From Marilutibacter chinensis (GTDB lineage: Bacteria; Pseudomonadota; Gammaproteobacteria; Xanthomonadales; Xanthomonadaceae), in NCBI RefSeq assembly GCF_021725675.1, contig NZ_JAKJPO010000003.1:547631-611630 (forward strand): DNA of 64,000 bases, read 5' to 3'. Below, one piece after another: positions 18,516 to 27,724 of this stretch. A model generated the notes under the pieces. That model had not been told where the DNA came from, searched no databases, and saw nothing but the letters and a program-made list of their open reading frames with translations. The position numbers and the translations under genes are program-made. How positions within the stretch are numbered: the first letter of the stretch is position 1; each line of letters starts with the position of its first letter.

Positions 18516-19021
18516 TGCTGCGACGTCTGCCCATCACCGCCCGGCTGGCCGCCGCCACGCTGCTGGCCACCGTCATCTATGTCGCCTGCGCCGCCCATGC
18601 GGCACAGGCGCAGGTGCGCGCGTACAAGGTCGACGACAGCGCCAGCCAGGTCCTCGACCGGCTGGTACCGATGCATTGGGACAGCCCGGTACCCGGCCCC
18701 GACCCCGCTTCGCACACGGTCAGCGGCATGGTGACCGTGCGGGTCCGGCTCGACGTCGCTCCCTGGCGCGGCCGCCAGGGCCGCATCTACATGACCCTGC
18801 CGCCGCAGCCCAGCGGCCCGATCACCGCCACCTGGACCACCCGCGGCCCGCTGCTGCCCGGCAGCCTGCGCGCCGGCGAGCGCCAGATGGTCTACGCGGG
18901 CCCGATCGACGCGGCGCTGATCGAGGACACGATGCGCCTGCAGCTGCACGCCGACGGTCGCCGCCTGGGTCGCAACGAACAACTGGACTTCTCGTTCGAA
19001 ATCGAACCCGGGACCCCGTGA
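18515..19021 (+). CDS. Small exported protein of the surface-structure operon
   Basis: A 168-residue protein with an N-terminal hydrophobic segment (ARLAAATLLATVIYVACAAHA) followed by a predominantly beta-type mature part with several Arg/Thr-rich strands (VSGMVTVRVRLDVAPWRGRQGRIYMTL). No family was recognised. It overlaps both neighbours by one base, so translation is coupled; the operon position between subunits and chaperone suggests an adaptor, tip or assembly factor. Confidence 0.68.
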   Translation: MLRRLPITARLAAATLLATVIYVACAAHAAQAQVRAYKVDDSASQVLDRLVPMHWDSPVPGPDPASHTVSGMVTVRVRLDVAPWRGRQGRIYMTLPPQPSGPITATWTTRGPLLPGSLRAGERQMVYAGPIDAALIEDTMRLQLHADGRRLGRNEQLDFSFEIEPGTP

Positions 19022-19818
19022 TGATCCGAGCACTGCCCCGCCTGGCCGTGGCCCTGGCCGCCCTGCTGCTGTCCGTCGATGCGCTCGCCCAGGGTTTCGC
19101 GGTGCTGGCGTCGCCGCCGCGCATCGAAGCTTCGGCCAGGCCCGGCCAGACCTACCGCGACGTCGTCGAGCTGACCAACACCTCCAGTGGCGCCACCGCG
19201 CTGACCGTCCGCAGTGCCGACTGGACCCTCGACCCGGCCGGTTCGGCGGCGTTCGACCCGGCGCTCGCCGAGGGCAGCTGCCGGCCATGGGTCGGGATCG
19301 AGGCCCACCGCTTCGAGCTGGCACCGGGCGGCAAGCGCCGGTACCGCTTCGAGGTCGCGGTACCGGCGGACGCGCCGCAGGGCGAATGCCGGTTCGCGCT
19401 GATGTTCGAGGGCGCGCCGGAAACCGCCCCCGGCGCGATGCCGGTCCCGGTCTCGGGCCGGCTCGGGATCATCGTCTACCTCGCGATCGGCGATGCCGCG
19501 TCGCGGCTCTCGCTGACCGGCAGCCACGTCTCCAGCGTGCAGGGGCAAACGCTGCCGGTACTGGAGATCCGCAACGACGGCGATGCCCACGGCCGCCTCG
19601 ATGGCTATCTCGACGGCGTCGACGCCGACGGCAGGCGCATGACCTTCGCGCCGGCGACGCTGCCGATCCTGCCGGGCGAGACCCGTGCGATCGCGCTCGC
19701 TCCGGTTCTCGACGACAGCGGCACGCCGGCGCCGGCGATCCGCTATCCGCTGGTCCTGAAGGGGCACCTGGACGCGGCCGGGCAGCGCATCGGGATCGAC
19801 GCCACGGTCGCGCCATGA
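19021..19818 (+). CDS. PapD-like periplasmic pilus chaperone
   Basis: A 265-residue exported protein with two immunoglobulin-like halves. After the signal peptide comes a G1-type strand region FAVLASPPRIEASARPGQTYRDVVELTNTSS, typical of pilus chaperones of the non-FimC (CfaA-like or archaic) branches; the FELAPGGKRRYRFEVAVP and PLVLKG segments also fit. Such proteins hold subunits and complement their missing strand before hand-over to an outer-membrane usher. The stop overlaps the next start by ATGA. Confidence 0.8.
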   Translation: MIRALPRLAVALAALLLSVDALAQGFAVLASPPRIEASARPGQTYRDVVELTNTSSGATALTVRSADWTLDPAGSAAFDPALAEGSCRPWVGIEAHRFELAPGGKRRYRFEVAVPADAPQGECRFALMFEGAPETAPGAMPVPVSGRLGIIVYLAIGDAASRLSLTGSHVSSVQGQTLPVLEIRNDGDAHGRLDGYLDGVDADGRRMTFAPATLPILPGETRAIALAPVLDDSGTPAPAIRYPLVLKGHLDAAGQRIGIDATVAP

Positions 19819-21905
19819 CCGCGCGCTGGCGGCCGTCCGCGCCGGGCCCCCTGTCGGCGATGAAGCGCAGCGCGATCACCACCGCCATCGCCCTGTTGCT
19901 GGCCTCCGCGCCGGCGCTGGCGAACGGCGGGCAGACCGTCGCCGATGCCGGGAGGATGCCCGGCGCCGCAGCGGCATCCCCCCCGGCCGTCCCGGGCCGA
20001 TCCGACGAGGCCGGGGCCTACCAGGACCGCCTGATCGATCCCGACGCGTTGCCTGACACCCTGGACGACGACCCGGACGATTACGACGACAGCGGCCTGC
20101 CGCGCAGCTTCCATGCCGAGCTGGCCTACAGCCATGGCGAGTTCGGCGGCGACACCTTCCGGGAGTACGGCATCTCCGCCGGCGGCTTCCGCGAGACCGC
20201 CCATCACGGCACGCTCTCGCTGCAGGCCAGCCTGTCCCGGCGCGACGACGAGCGTCGTTCCGCCGCGGACGATGACGACTGGCGCGGCGCGGCAACGCTG
20301 TGGCAGCGCAACCTGGCGATGCCTGGGCAGTGGCTTGGCGACAACGGCCTGGGCGTGCTGAACACCCCGACCCTGCCGCTGCAACGCAGCCAGTACCGGT
20401 TCTTCCTGCCCAGCGTCGCCTTCGCCGGCGCCAGCAGCGAGTGGCGCAATGACGCCTCCGGGCTGCGCCTGATCGCCGGCGGCGGCCGCATCGGCCACTA
20501 CAGCGGCACCCGCCTGCAGGGCTTCGAGCTCGACGAGGGCCATGTCGGCACCCTCGGCACCGAATGGCGCTGGGCACCGGGATGGACCGGCTCGGCGACC
20601 TTGCTCAGCAGCGACGGTCGGCTGGTGCCCGGCAACGATGCCGACGACCAAGGCCAGGCAGTAATAGAACCGGTCACCTCGCACGCGTTCCATGCGGCCA
20701 CGGCCTGGAGCGGTGCGCGCGACCGGCTCCAGCTGAACCTGCTCGCCAGCGGTGGCGACGCCGGCGCCGCGACCGGCGCCTGGCTGGATGCCAGCGCGGC
20801 CCGGGGCGGCTACAGCCACCACTACGGCGTCTTCCATCTCGGCGAGGATCTCGCCTGGGGCAGCTACCCGATCAACAACGACGCCCGCGGCGGCTACTAC
20901 CGGATCGCCTACCAGTTCGCACGCTGGAGCTGGAACGCCGGCATCGACCGGATCGACTCGATCTCCGGCGACAGTTTCGAAGGCAGCTACGCCAACGCCT
21001 ACCTCCGCTACCAGGCCAGCCGCCAGCTCGGCTACGGCGCCAGCCTGAGCCTGCGCGACGGCAGCGACGATGCGGTCGGTGCCCAGCTGTTCCTCGATCG
21101 CAACAGCGACTGGGGCAGCAGCCGACTGCAACTGGACGTCGCCAACACCGACGGCGCCGGCAGCGACAGCTGGCAGCTGAGCTTCGACCAGGCGTTCCCG
21201 GTCAAGCTCGGCCGCCGCCTGTCCGCGGCGCTCTCGCACGGCGAGCTGTCCTACGATGGCCGGCCGGCCACCCGCAGCAGCAGCCTGTCGTTCTACGGCG
21301 GCCTGGACCTGACCGACCGGCTGTCGATCGACGGCCAGACCCGCTGGGTCCGTGGCGATGGCCCGGATGCGCTGCGCGGCTTCAATGCCAACCTAGGCGT
21401 GAACTGGCGGCTGGACACGCACTGGACGCTGTCGGCGACGCTGTACCAGAACCAGGGCACCCGGCGTTCGCCGTTCCAGCTCGACCCGCTCGCCAACGAC
21501 CCGCTGTTCATCGCCCTTCCGCGCGAGCGCTCCGCGTTCCTTGTCCTGCGTTACGAGCGCGGAGCCGGGCGACCTCGCAGCGTGCTCGGCGGCGCGCCCG
21601 GCACGGCGAGCGGGCGGGTCGCAGGTAGCGTGTTCCTCGACGACAACGGCGACCGCGTGCGCAACGCGGCCGAAGATCCGGCGGCGAACCTGACCGTGAT
21701 CCTCGACGGACGTTACGCGGTGCGCACCGACAGCGCCGGCCGCTTCGAATTCCCGGACGTCGCGGTCGGCAGCCACACCCTGACCGTGCTGCCGGACAAC
21801 CTGCCGCTGCCGTGGTATTTCGACGACGGCGAGGCCCTGCGCACGATCGAGGTCGACGTGCGCGACGACCTGCAGGTCGACATTCCCGCCGCACGGCCGC
21901 GTTGA
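19815..21905 (+). CDS. Usher-like outer-membrane beta-barrel with C-terminal SdrD-B-like domain
   Basis: A 696-residue protein. The signal peptide is best read from the ATG at 19860 (ITTAIALLLASAPALANGG); the ATG at 19815 overlaps the chaperone stop. An acidic linker (DALPDTLDDDPDDYDD) leads into a long array of amphipathic beta strands with alternating aromatic/hydrophobic residues, suggesting a barrel. Residues about 595-690 form a SdrD-B/Cna-B-like beta-sandwich (GRVAGSVFLDDNGDRVRN; GRYAVRTDSAGRFEFPDV). By operon position it is the likely usher, but it is shorter than FimD-type ushers (about 800-870) and the classical usher plug was not recognised. Confidence 0.68.
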   Translation: MTARWRPSAPGPLSAMKRSAITTAIALLLASAPALANGGQTVADAGRMPGAAAASPPAVPGRSDEAGAYQDRLIDPDALPDTLDDDPDDYDDSGLPRSFHAELAYSHGEFGGDTFREYGISAGGFRETAHHGTLSLQASLSRRDDERRSAADDDDWRGAATLWQRNLAMPGQWLGDNGLGVLNTPTLPLQRSQYRFFLPSVAFAGASSEWRNDASGLRLIAGGGRIGHYSGTRLQGFELDEGHVGTLGTEWRWAPGWTGSATLLSSDGRLVPGNDADDQGQAVIEPVTSHAFHAATAWSGARDRLQLNLLASGGDAGAATGAWLDASAARGGYSHHYGVFHLGEDLAWGSYPINNDARGGYYRIAYQFARWSWNAGIDRIDSISGDSFEGSYANAYLRYQASRQLGYGASLSLRDGSDDAVGAQLFLDRNSDWGSSRLQLDVANTDGAGSDSWQLSFDQAFPVKLGRRLSAALSHGELSYDGRPATRSSSLSFYGGLDLTDRLSIDGQTRWVRGDGPDALRGFNANLGVNWRLDTHWTLSATLYQNQGTRRSPFQLDPLANDPLFIALPRERSAFLVLRYERGAGRPRSVLGGAPGTASGRVAGSVFLDDNGDRVRNAAEDPAANLTVILDGRYAVRTDSAGRFEFPDVAVGSHTLTVLPDNLPLPWYFDDGEALRTIEVDVRDDLQVDIPAARPR

Positions 21906-21914
21906 AGGCCGCCC

Positions 21915-21956
21915 TGCCTGCGCGCAGGCAAAGAAAAAGGAGGCCGCGGCCTCCTT
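21915..21956 (+). terminator. Two perfect palindromes after the surface operon, probable terminator region
   Basis: TGCCTGCGCGCAGGCA (21915-21930) is followed by AAGGAGGCCGCGGCCTCCTT (21937-21956), both perfect self-complementary palindromes separated by an A-rich spacer. They lie 10-50 bp after the operon stop. A strong T-run is lacking on the plus strand; on the minus strand the A-rich spacer reads as T-rich, so it could also serve as the terminator of the e(P4) gene at 22099. Confidence 0.55.
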
Positions 21957-22025
21957 CAAGTCCGGCGTGCACCGGAGGACTAGCGGGTTGTGGCATGGCT
22001 CCGGCAGCGCCGGACGGGGCTTAGC

Positions 22026-22098
22026 CTACCGATCCGGCAATGCTGATGCAATACTTTAAAATTCCAAGCGGATCTTGTTGATATAAAAAGATTATCTA
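22026..22098. other. AT-rich intergenic stretch
   Basis: A run of about 70 bp with markedly higher AT content (for example ACTTTAAAATTCC and GATATAAAAAGATTATC) than the surroundings. It lies just after the stop of the minus-strand e(P4) gene. No gene, promoter pair or repeat could be assigned. Confidence 0.4.
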
Positions 22099-23016
22099 TC
22101 AAGGCGCCATGTCGAGCGCGGCACGCTTGCCGGCGCGGCGCACCTCGATCGGCTGGCTCCAGTCGTTGTTGAACGCGGCCGGCTCCCACGATCCGTAGGT
22201 CGGGTTGGGCAGCATCCACCAGCGCTCGCCGAACCAGTCGCCGTATTCCTCCATCAGCGCATCGCGACCGGCAGCGGTGTTGTCGACGACCTCGACGAAA
22301 TCGCCCAGCTGGTCACCGAACTGCATCAGCACCCGGTAACGGCGACCGGCCAGCTGGCGACGGCAGGCCTTTTCGCTGCCGTTCTGCTCGCACCCTTCGA
22401 CGAAGGTGCCCAGGCCGAGAAACACCTCGTCGTCGGCCACCGGCATGCCGACCGCACGCAGGTTGGCCAGGGTCGCCTCCTGCAGGTGCTCGGCGCGGTT
22501 GGACAGGTACAGGATGGTCACGCCCTTGGCGGCGGCCGCCTTCGCGAAGTCGACGACGCCCGGCACCGCCGTGGCCTTCTTCTCGGCAACCCACGCCGCC
22601 CAGCTGACCTCGTCGTAGCCCTCGCCGTCGCGGATCAGGCGCGCCTGGTAGGGCGAGTTGTCGAGCACGGTCTCGTCGACGTCCATGATCACCGCCGGCT
22701 TGAGCGAGCCGTCGAGGCCGGCGGTGGCGGCGCGCTCGTCCGGAACCAGCGCATCCCAGTTCGCCTCGGCCAGCGCCACGTCCAGATGATCGGCGGCGGC
22801 CCTGTAGGTCTGGAAGGTCAGCGCGCGGTATTCCGACGAGGTCTGCACCCACAACACCGCGTTGAGATTGTCGTCGGCGGGCACGTCGGCGGCGGCCGGC
22901 GTGGCGGAGGTCCCGGATGCCGGCGCGGAAGCGGCGGCTGGCGGCTCTGCACGCTGGCAGCCGGCGAGGACGAGGGAGCTGACGATGAGGCACGCGGCCA
23001 GGGAGCGGTAGCGCAT
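22099..23016 (-). CDS. e(P4)-family acid phosphatase/5'-nucleotidase lipoprotein (HAD superfamily)
   Basis: A 305-residue protein with signal peptide and lipobox (SSLVLAGCQR), so outer-membrane-anchored. The HAD catalytic motif I is PAVIMDVDETVLDNSPYQ, with further HAD motifs ILYLSNRAE and FGDQLGDFVE. e(P4) in Haemophilus dephosphorylates nucleotides and NMN so that the nucleoside can be imported. The start at 23016 was set at the first residue of the signal peptide. Length agrees with the family (about 270-300). Confidence 0.92.
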   Translation of the reverse strand: MRYRSLAACLIVSSLVLAGCQRAEPPAAASAPASGTSATPAAADVPADDNLNAVLWVQTSSEYRALTFQTYRAAADHLDVALAEANWDALVPDERAATAGLDGSLKPAVIMDVDETVLDNSPYQARLIRDGEGYDEVSWAAWVAEKKATAVPGVVDFAKAAAAKGVTILYLSNRAEHLQEATLANLRAVGMPVADDEVFLGLGTFVEGCEQNGSEKACRRQLAGRRYRVLMQFGDQLGDFVEVVDNTAAGRDALMEEYGDWFGERWWMLPNPTYGSWEPAAFNNDWSQPIEVRRAGKRAALDMAP

Positions 23017-23183
23017 GGCGGATCCGGAATCTTGGGAACCGCCGAGTGTAGCCGCCGCGGCCGCATCGGTCGTGACAGCCGGTGGCAGCGCTGACCTGCC
23101 ATCGGTCACCCTGACCGGTCGGACAGGCATCGGCGGGCCCACGATGCGACAGTCGGCCCGCCCGCAACCAAGGAAGACCCGCC

Positions 23184-23657
23184 ATGCCCGCGACATCCCG
23201 CCCGAGCCCATCGCTGTTCGCCCTGTCGTTCATCGCCTGCACGGCCTGTGCGCTCTTCCCCGCGCAGGCGACGCCTCCGGCGGCGGCGCAGTGCAGCCGC
23301 ATCGCCGACGTCGATCTCGACTACGAGGTCGCCCACGACGGCGCGCGGCTGCTGTTCACCCGCCGCGGCGAACGCATCGAGGTCGCAGCGGGCGCCGTCG
23401 CCAATGCCGACGGCCGCTGGACGACCGCCACGGCGGCCGGCTACCACGCCGACCTGCAGCGCTTCCTCGACACCTCGACCGCGGTCGCCGAGCAGGCGCG
23501 GCCGCTGACGAAGCTGCTGCGCGGGCCGACCCCGGAACTGGCACGCGCCGCGCTCGACGTCTGCGGCGCGGTGCTGGCATTGGCGGAAAGCACACAGGCG
23601 ATCGAAGCCGCCGCACCCGGGTTCCGCTCACCGGTGCGGATCCGGCTGGACGAGTAG
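23184..23657 (+). CDS. Small exported protein of unknown function
   Basis: A 157-residue protein with a signal peptide (LFALSFIACTACALFPAQA). The mature part begins with a strand-like stretch (SRIADVDLDYEVAHDGARLLFTRRGERIEV), then helices. It has two cysteines (near residues 37 and 126). No family was recognised. Divergent from the e(P4) gene; a repeat follows it. Confidence 0.6.
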   Translation: MPATSRPSPSLFALSFIACTACALFPAQATPPAAAQCSRIADVDLDYEVAHDGARLLFTRRGERIEVAAGAVANADGRWTTATAAGYHADLQRFLDTSTAVAEQARPLTKLLRGPTPELARAALDVCGAVLALAESTQAIEAAAPGFRSPVRIRLDE

Positions 23658-23688
23658 TCGCACCGGAACCGCGACGGCCGCACGGGGG

Positions 23689-23732
23689 CAAGCCGCGATC
23701 GGGCCTTCCCATGCAGGCTCCATCGCGGCTTG
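23689..23732. repeat. Dispersed intergenic repeat, copy 1
   Basis: The arms CAAGCCGCGAT and ATCGCGGCTTG pair perfectly across a spacer containing GGGCCTTCCCATG. The same spacer and arms recur at 33129-33219 and, inverted, at 54198-54261, and arms alone recur at 32384-32449. A xanthomonad-type dispersed hairpin element. Confidence 0.7.
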
Positions 23733-23773
23733 CGTCGTTCCTGCGACCGCTCCCACAGGGCCATGTGCGCCGC

Positions 23774-25756
23774 TCAGCCTTCCTCCAGCAGCGCGCGGAT
23801 CGCGGCCAGGCCGGCCTGGGCGCGCTCCTGCTTGCGCGCCGCGTCGGCCTGGGGGTCGGCACCGTCGCGCTGGATCTCCGCCGCCGGCAGCTCGTCGAAG
23901 AAGCGGCTCGGCTGCAGGCGGATGCGGTCGCCCCAGCGCTGGGTCTCGCGGCAGTGCGACAGCCACAGCTGTTCCTTGGCGCGGGTGATGCCGACGTACA
24001 GCAGCCGGCGCTCCTCCTCCAGGCTGCCTTCCTCGACCGCGACCTCGTGCGGCAGGGTGCCGTCGTCCATCCCGACGATGAACACGTAACGGAACTCGAG
24101 CCCCTTGGCCGCGTGCAGGCTCATCAGCCTGACCTGGTTGCCGGCCTCGCCCTTGTCGGCATGCGACAGCAGCGCAAGCTGCGCGGCGAGCTCGCCGGGA
24201 CCGCTGCCTTTGCCGCCGTCGAACCAGTCGGCGAGCTCCTCCAGGTTGGCCTTGCGGCGCTGGAACGAGGCCTCGTCCTTGCACTGCGCGCGGATCGACG
24301 CCAGCAGACCGCTCTTCTCGGCCAGTACCCGCACCAGCTCGGCCGGCGCCATCCGCTGCGCGTCGGCGCGCAGCCCGCGGACGATGCCGACGAAGCCGTC
24401 CAGCGCGTTGCCGGCACGCGGCGCCAGTTGCTTGAGCACACCGACCGACTCCGCCGCTCGCGACATCGGCATCTGCGCCTTCTGGGCCATTTCGGCCAGC
24501 TTCGCCAGCGTGGTCGCGCCGACCTCGCGCTTCGGCGCCTGCACCGCGCGCAGGAACGCCGCGTCGTCGTCGGGGTTGGCGACCAGCCGCAGCCACGCCA
24601 GCGCGTCCTTGACCTCGCCGCGCTCCAGGAACGCGGTGCCGCCGGTCAGGTGGTAGGGCACTTTCAGCAGCTGCAGCGCCTTCTCCAGCGCGCGGCTCTG
24701 GTGGTTGCTGCGGAACAGGATGCAGAACTCGCCCCATTCCGCCCGCCTGGCGGTGGCGATGAAGTGGATCTCGGCGGCGACCTTCTCCGCCTCGTGGGCG
24801 CCGTCCCTGCATTCCCAGATGCGGATGCGCTCGCCGTCGGCGTTGTCGCTCCACAATGTTTTCAAATGCTCGTGCGGGTTGTGCGCGATCAGCGCGTTGG
24901 CCGCGCGCAGCACCCGGTTCGAGCAGCGGTAGTTCTGCTCGAGCTTGATCACCTTCAGTTCCGGGTAGTCGCTGCCGAGGGTCAGCAGGTTGTCCGGGTT
25001 GGCGCCGCGCCAGGCGTAGATCGACTGATCGTCGTCGCCCACGCAGGTGAACAGGCCGCGCGGGCCGGCGATCGCCTTCAGCAGGCGGTACTGGGCGTCG
25101 TTGGTGTCCTGGCACTCGTCGACCAGCAGGTAGCCGATCCGTTCGCGCCAGCCCAGGCGCGCATCCTCGTCGTTCTCCAGCAGCTCGACCGGCAGCCGGA
25201 TCAGGTCGTCGAAATCGACCGCGTTGAAGGTGCCCAGCCGCGCCTGGTAGCGCGCGTAGAGCCGTGCGGCCTCGATCTCGCGCTGGCTGCGCGCGACCGC
25301 CAGCGCCTGCTCCGGCGACAGGCCGGCGTTCTTGGCCCGCGAGATCAGGTTGCGCGCGTTGTCGAGTACGTCAGGCTTGCTGCCGGCCGGCAGCAGATCC
25401 TTGATCTGGGCGGCGCTGTCGTCGGCGTCGAACACCGAGAAGCCGCGCCGCAGGCCAAGCTTGGCGTGGTCGATCTGCAGCATCTTCAGGCCAAGCGCGT
25501 GGAACGTGCAGACGGTCAGGCCCTCGGCCGCGTCGCCGCGGATGCGCTTGCCGACCCGCTCCTTCATCTCCTTCGCCGACTTGTTGGTGAAGGTGATCGC
25601 GGCGATGCGTCGCGCCGGCATGCGGCCGGACGCGATCAGGTGGGCGATCTTCTCGACGATCACGCGGGTCTTGCCGCTGCCGGCGCCGGCGAGCACGAGC
25701 AGGGGGCCGTCGGTGTGCAGGACGGCGGCGCGCTGGGGGGGGTTGAGGCCGTGCAT
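23774..25756 (-). CDS. rep: ATP-dependent DNA helicase Rep
   Basis: A 660-residue superfamily 1A helicase (Rep of E. coli is 673). Motif I is LAGAGSGKTRVIVEK, motif Ia ITFTNKSAKEMKERV, motif II LVDECQDTNDAQY, motif III GDDDQSIYAWRGA, motif IV EQNYRCSNRVL, motif V LMSLHAAKGLEF and motif VI VGITRAKEQLWLSHC. Rep translocates 3'-5' on single strands and clears roadblocks ahead of forks. The start at the family-typical MHGLNPPQRAAV fits. Stands alone. Confidence 0.96.
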   Translation of the reverse strand: MHGLNPPQRAAVLHTDGPLLVLAGAGSGKTRVIVEKIAHLIASGRMPARRIAAITFTNKSAKEMKERVGKRIRGDAAEGLTVCTFHALGLKMLQIDHAKLGLRRGFSVFDADDSAAQIKDLLPAGSKPDVLDNARNLISRAKNAGLSPEQALAVARSQREIEAARLYARYQARLGTFNAVDFDDLIRLPVELLENDEDARLGWRERIGYLLVDECQDTNDAQYRLLKAIAGPRGLFTCVGDDDQSIYAWRGANPDNLLTLGSDYPELKVIKLEQNYRCSNRVLRAANALIAHNPHEHLKTLWSDNADGERIRIWECRDGAHEAEKVAAEIHFIATARRAEWGEFCILFRSNHQSRALEKALQLLKVPYHLTGGTAFLERGEVKDALAWLRLVANPDDDAAFLRAVQAPKREVGATTLAKLAEMAQKAQMPMSRAAESVGVLKQLAPRAGNALDGFVGIVRGLRADAQRMAPAELVRVLAEKSGLLASIRAQCKDEASFQRRKANLEELADWFDGGKGSGPGELAAQLALLSHADKGEAGNQVRLMSLHAAKGLEFRYVFIVGMDDGTLPHEVAVEEGSLEEERRLLYVGITRAKEQLWLSHCRETQRWGDRIRLQPSRFFDELPAAEIQRDGADPQADAARKQERAQAGLAAIRALLEEG

Positions 25757-25938
25757 GCAGTGATCTTTGAAGCGGGCGATCCTCGAAGCGGGCGACAGTG
25801 TAGCGGAGCCGTCCCGGGCAGGCCGCGGATGCGGAGCGTTCCGGATTGGCCCCGACCGGCTGTCGACAACCGGTGCGACGCCCGCGGCTGGCGCGACGTA
25901 TCGTGGAGAAGGTCCCCCACCGAACGGAGGAGCAGGCC

Positions 25939-26709
25939 ATGGAACGTACCCGCAGGATCACATCCGGGCTCGTGCCGGCACTGCTAGCCGGCCTGCTCGC
26001 AGGGCTTCCGGCCTTGGCGGGCGAGCCGTCCACGCGGCAACTGCCGCTGACCGACGCCAGTTTCATGGAAATCGATGCGATGCTGGTCTCCGTGCGCGGC
26101 CGGCCCAACGAGGAGGCGCGGCTGCGCGGTCTCAAGCATTACGTCGACGATCGCCCGGGGCAGGCGCTGGAGCAGTTCGAACGTGCCGCAGGCTACGCCG
26201 ACAAGTTCTCCCAGCACTACCTGAGCCTGATGCACTGGCATGGCGTCGGCACACCCGTCGATCGCGTCCGCGCCTACATCTGGAGCGACCTGGCCGCCGA
26301 GCGCGGCAATCCCAGACTGCTGGCGATCCGGGAGAAGATGTGGGCGGGCCTTTCGGAGGCCGAGCAGGCGCAGGTACTGACGCACGGCCCGGACTTCTAC
26401 GCCCGCTATGGCGACGACGTCGCGATGCGGCGCGCGGAGGACGAGATGCGCCGGTTCGCCCGCAACATGACCGGCAGCCGGGTCGGCTACCGCAATCAGA
26501 GGATGGAAGCCGGCGGCGGTCCGGCGAACGGCTCGTTCGCCGTCGACACCGGCAACAACGCGGCCGCCTACATGATCTCGGTGGCCGGCTCGCCCGACGA
26601 GCTCTATGGCCGCGAGGGCGGCCTGGCGCGGTTGAACGACTATTGGCGGGAACAGGACCGCCTGCTGGAGGGCGACGTCCGCGTCGGACCGGTTTCCAGG
26701 TCCGACTGA
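25939..26709 (+). CDS. Exported Sel1-like repeat protein, paralog A
   Basis: A 256-residue protein with a signal peptide (LVPALLAGLLAGLPALAGEP) after a strong GGAGGAG ribosome site. Two or three Sel1/TPR-like repeats cover about residues 70-135 (QALEQFERAAGYADKFSQHY; RVRAYIWSDLAAERGN). The second half (FARNMTGSRVGYRN) is shared with the protein at 28710-29516. Sel1 repeats are protein-interaction scaffolds. Function unknown; the two paralogs flank two unrelated genes. Confidence 0.78.
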   Translation: MERTRRITSGLVPALLAGLLAGLPALAGEPSTRQLPLTDASFMEIDAMLVSVRGRPNEEARLRGLKHYVDDRPGQALEQFERAAGYADKFSQHYLSLMHWHGVGTPVDRVRAYIWSDLAAERGNPRLLAIREKMWAGLSEAEQAQVLTHGPDFYARYGDDVAMRRAEDEMRRFARNMTGSRVGYRNQRMEAGGGPANGSFAVDTGNNAAAYMISVAGSPDELYGREGGLARLNDYWREQDRLLEGDVRVGPVSRSD

Positions 26710-26808
26710 CCGCCCCGCGGTCATCGCGGTCATCGCGCCGGCCCGCCAGCCGGCATAGACTGGCGTCTCCTACCGCACCGCAACATTCCGTTGCCGGAGG
26801 GGACGCCG

Positions 26809-27702
26809 ATGCGCATCGGGCTGGCCGCCAACCGCCTGCACCACGCCAGCGAGGACGCGGCGCTGTTCCGCTGGCTGCGCGCCTGCGAGTCGGGCATACG
26901 CGAGCTGCAGCTGGAACTCCACGCGGTCGGCCGTACCCACGACGCGATCGCCGCGGCGGGGATGCTGGGTGGCCATCGCGGCCTGCGCCGGTATCCCTAC
27001 GGCCGCGACGGCGGGCTGATGAAGCTGGTCGCCGAGGTGGTCGGGCTCGACGACGGCGACGGCAACCGCAACCGCACCCTCGACGGCGCGATCTACCTGA
27101 TCGACCCGGTCGATCCCTCCTCGACCTTTCCCGAGGCGGTCGCGCTCAAACGCCAGTGCGTGATCCACGGCAAGCCGTTCGTGTCGACGGTGGCATCGGC
27201 CTGCGCCTGGATCGAGCAGGAGCGGGTACTGGCCGGCTTCGCGCCCGACCCCGGCGCCGACCGCCACTTCGACTATTCCAGCCAGACCCTCGCCCTGATC
27301 GCGCACGATGCGATGAAGCCGACGATGCTCGAGTTCGCCGCGACCCACTTCGACCAGCTGTCGTGCTTCGCCCAGCGCATCGGTACCGGCACCACCGGCG
27401 AACGCTTGAACGAGCTGGCCTGGAGCCGCGGCTGGCCCGCCGGCTCACCGTGGGTCCATCGTTACCAGAGCGGCCCGCTCGGCGGCGACGCCCAGATCGC
27501 CGACCGGGTACTGGAACGGCGCTGCCAGCGGGTGGTGTTCTTCGAGGACCCGCACGTCGCCCGCCAGCACGAGGCCGACATCCAGCTGCTCGAACGCGCG
27601 GTCACCACCGTCACCGACGACGCGGTCTGCGCGACCTCGCCGGCGATGGCCACGCGCTGGATGCAGGCGGTGACGAAGCGACGGGCACTACGGGCGTTGT
27701 GA
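26809..27702 (+). CDS. Tandem methylglyoxal synthase-like protein
   Basis: A 297-residue protein made of two MGS-like domains; usual MgsA is about 150 residues. The second domain (about 160-290) keeps the MGS landmarks LIAHD (163-167), GTGTTGE (192-198), SGPLGGDAQI (221-230, with the catalytic-type Asp) and FFEDPH (244-249). The first (1-140) is more diverged but aligns: LAANRLHH, AVGRTHD, YPYGRDGGLM, LIDPVDP, GKPFVSTVASA. Methylglyoxal synthase converts dihydroxyacetone phosphate to methylglyoxal. Whether both halves are active is not known. The ATG at 26809 follows a GGAGGGG site. Confidence 0.78.
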   Translation: MRIGLAANRLHHASEDAALFRWLRACESGIRELQLELHAVGRTHDAIAAAGMLGGHRGLRRYPYGRDGGLMKLVAEVVGLDDGDGNRNRTLDGAIYLIDPVDPSSTFPEAVALKRQCVIHGKPFVSTVASACAWIEQERVLAGFAPDPGADRHFDYSSQTLALIAHDAMKPTMLEFAATHFDQLSCFAQRIGTGTTGERLNELAWSRGWPAGSPWVHRYQSGPLGGDAQIADRVLERRCQRVVFFEDPHVARQHEADIQLLERAVTTVTDDAVCATSPAMATRWMQAVTKRRALRAL

Positions 27703-27724
27703 GGCTGCGCCGATCGAATCCTTG

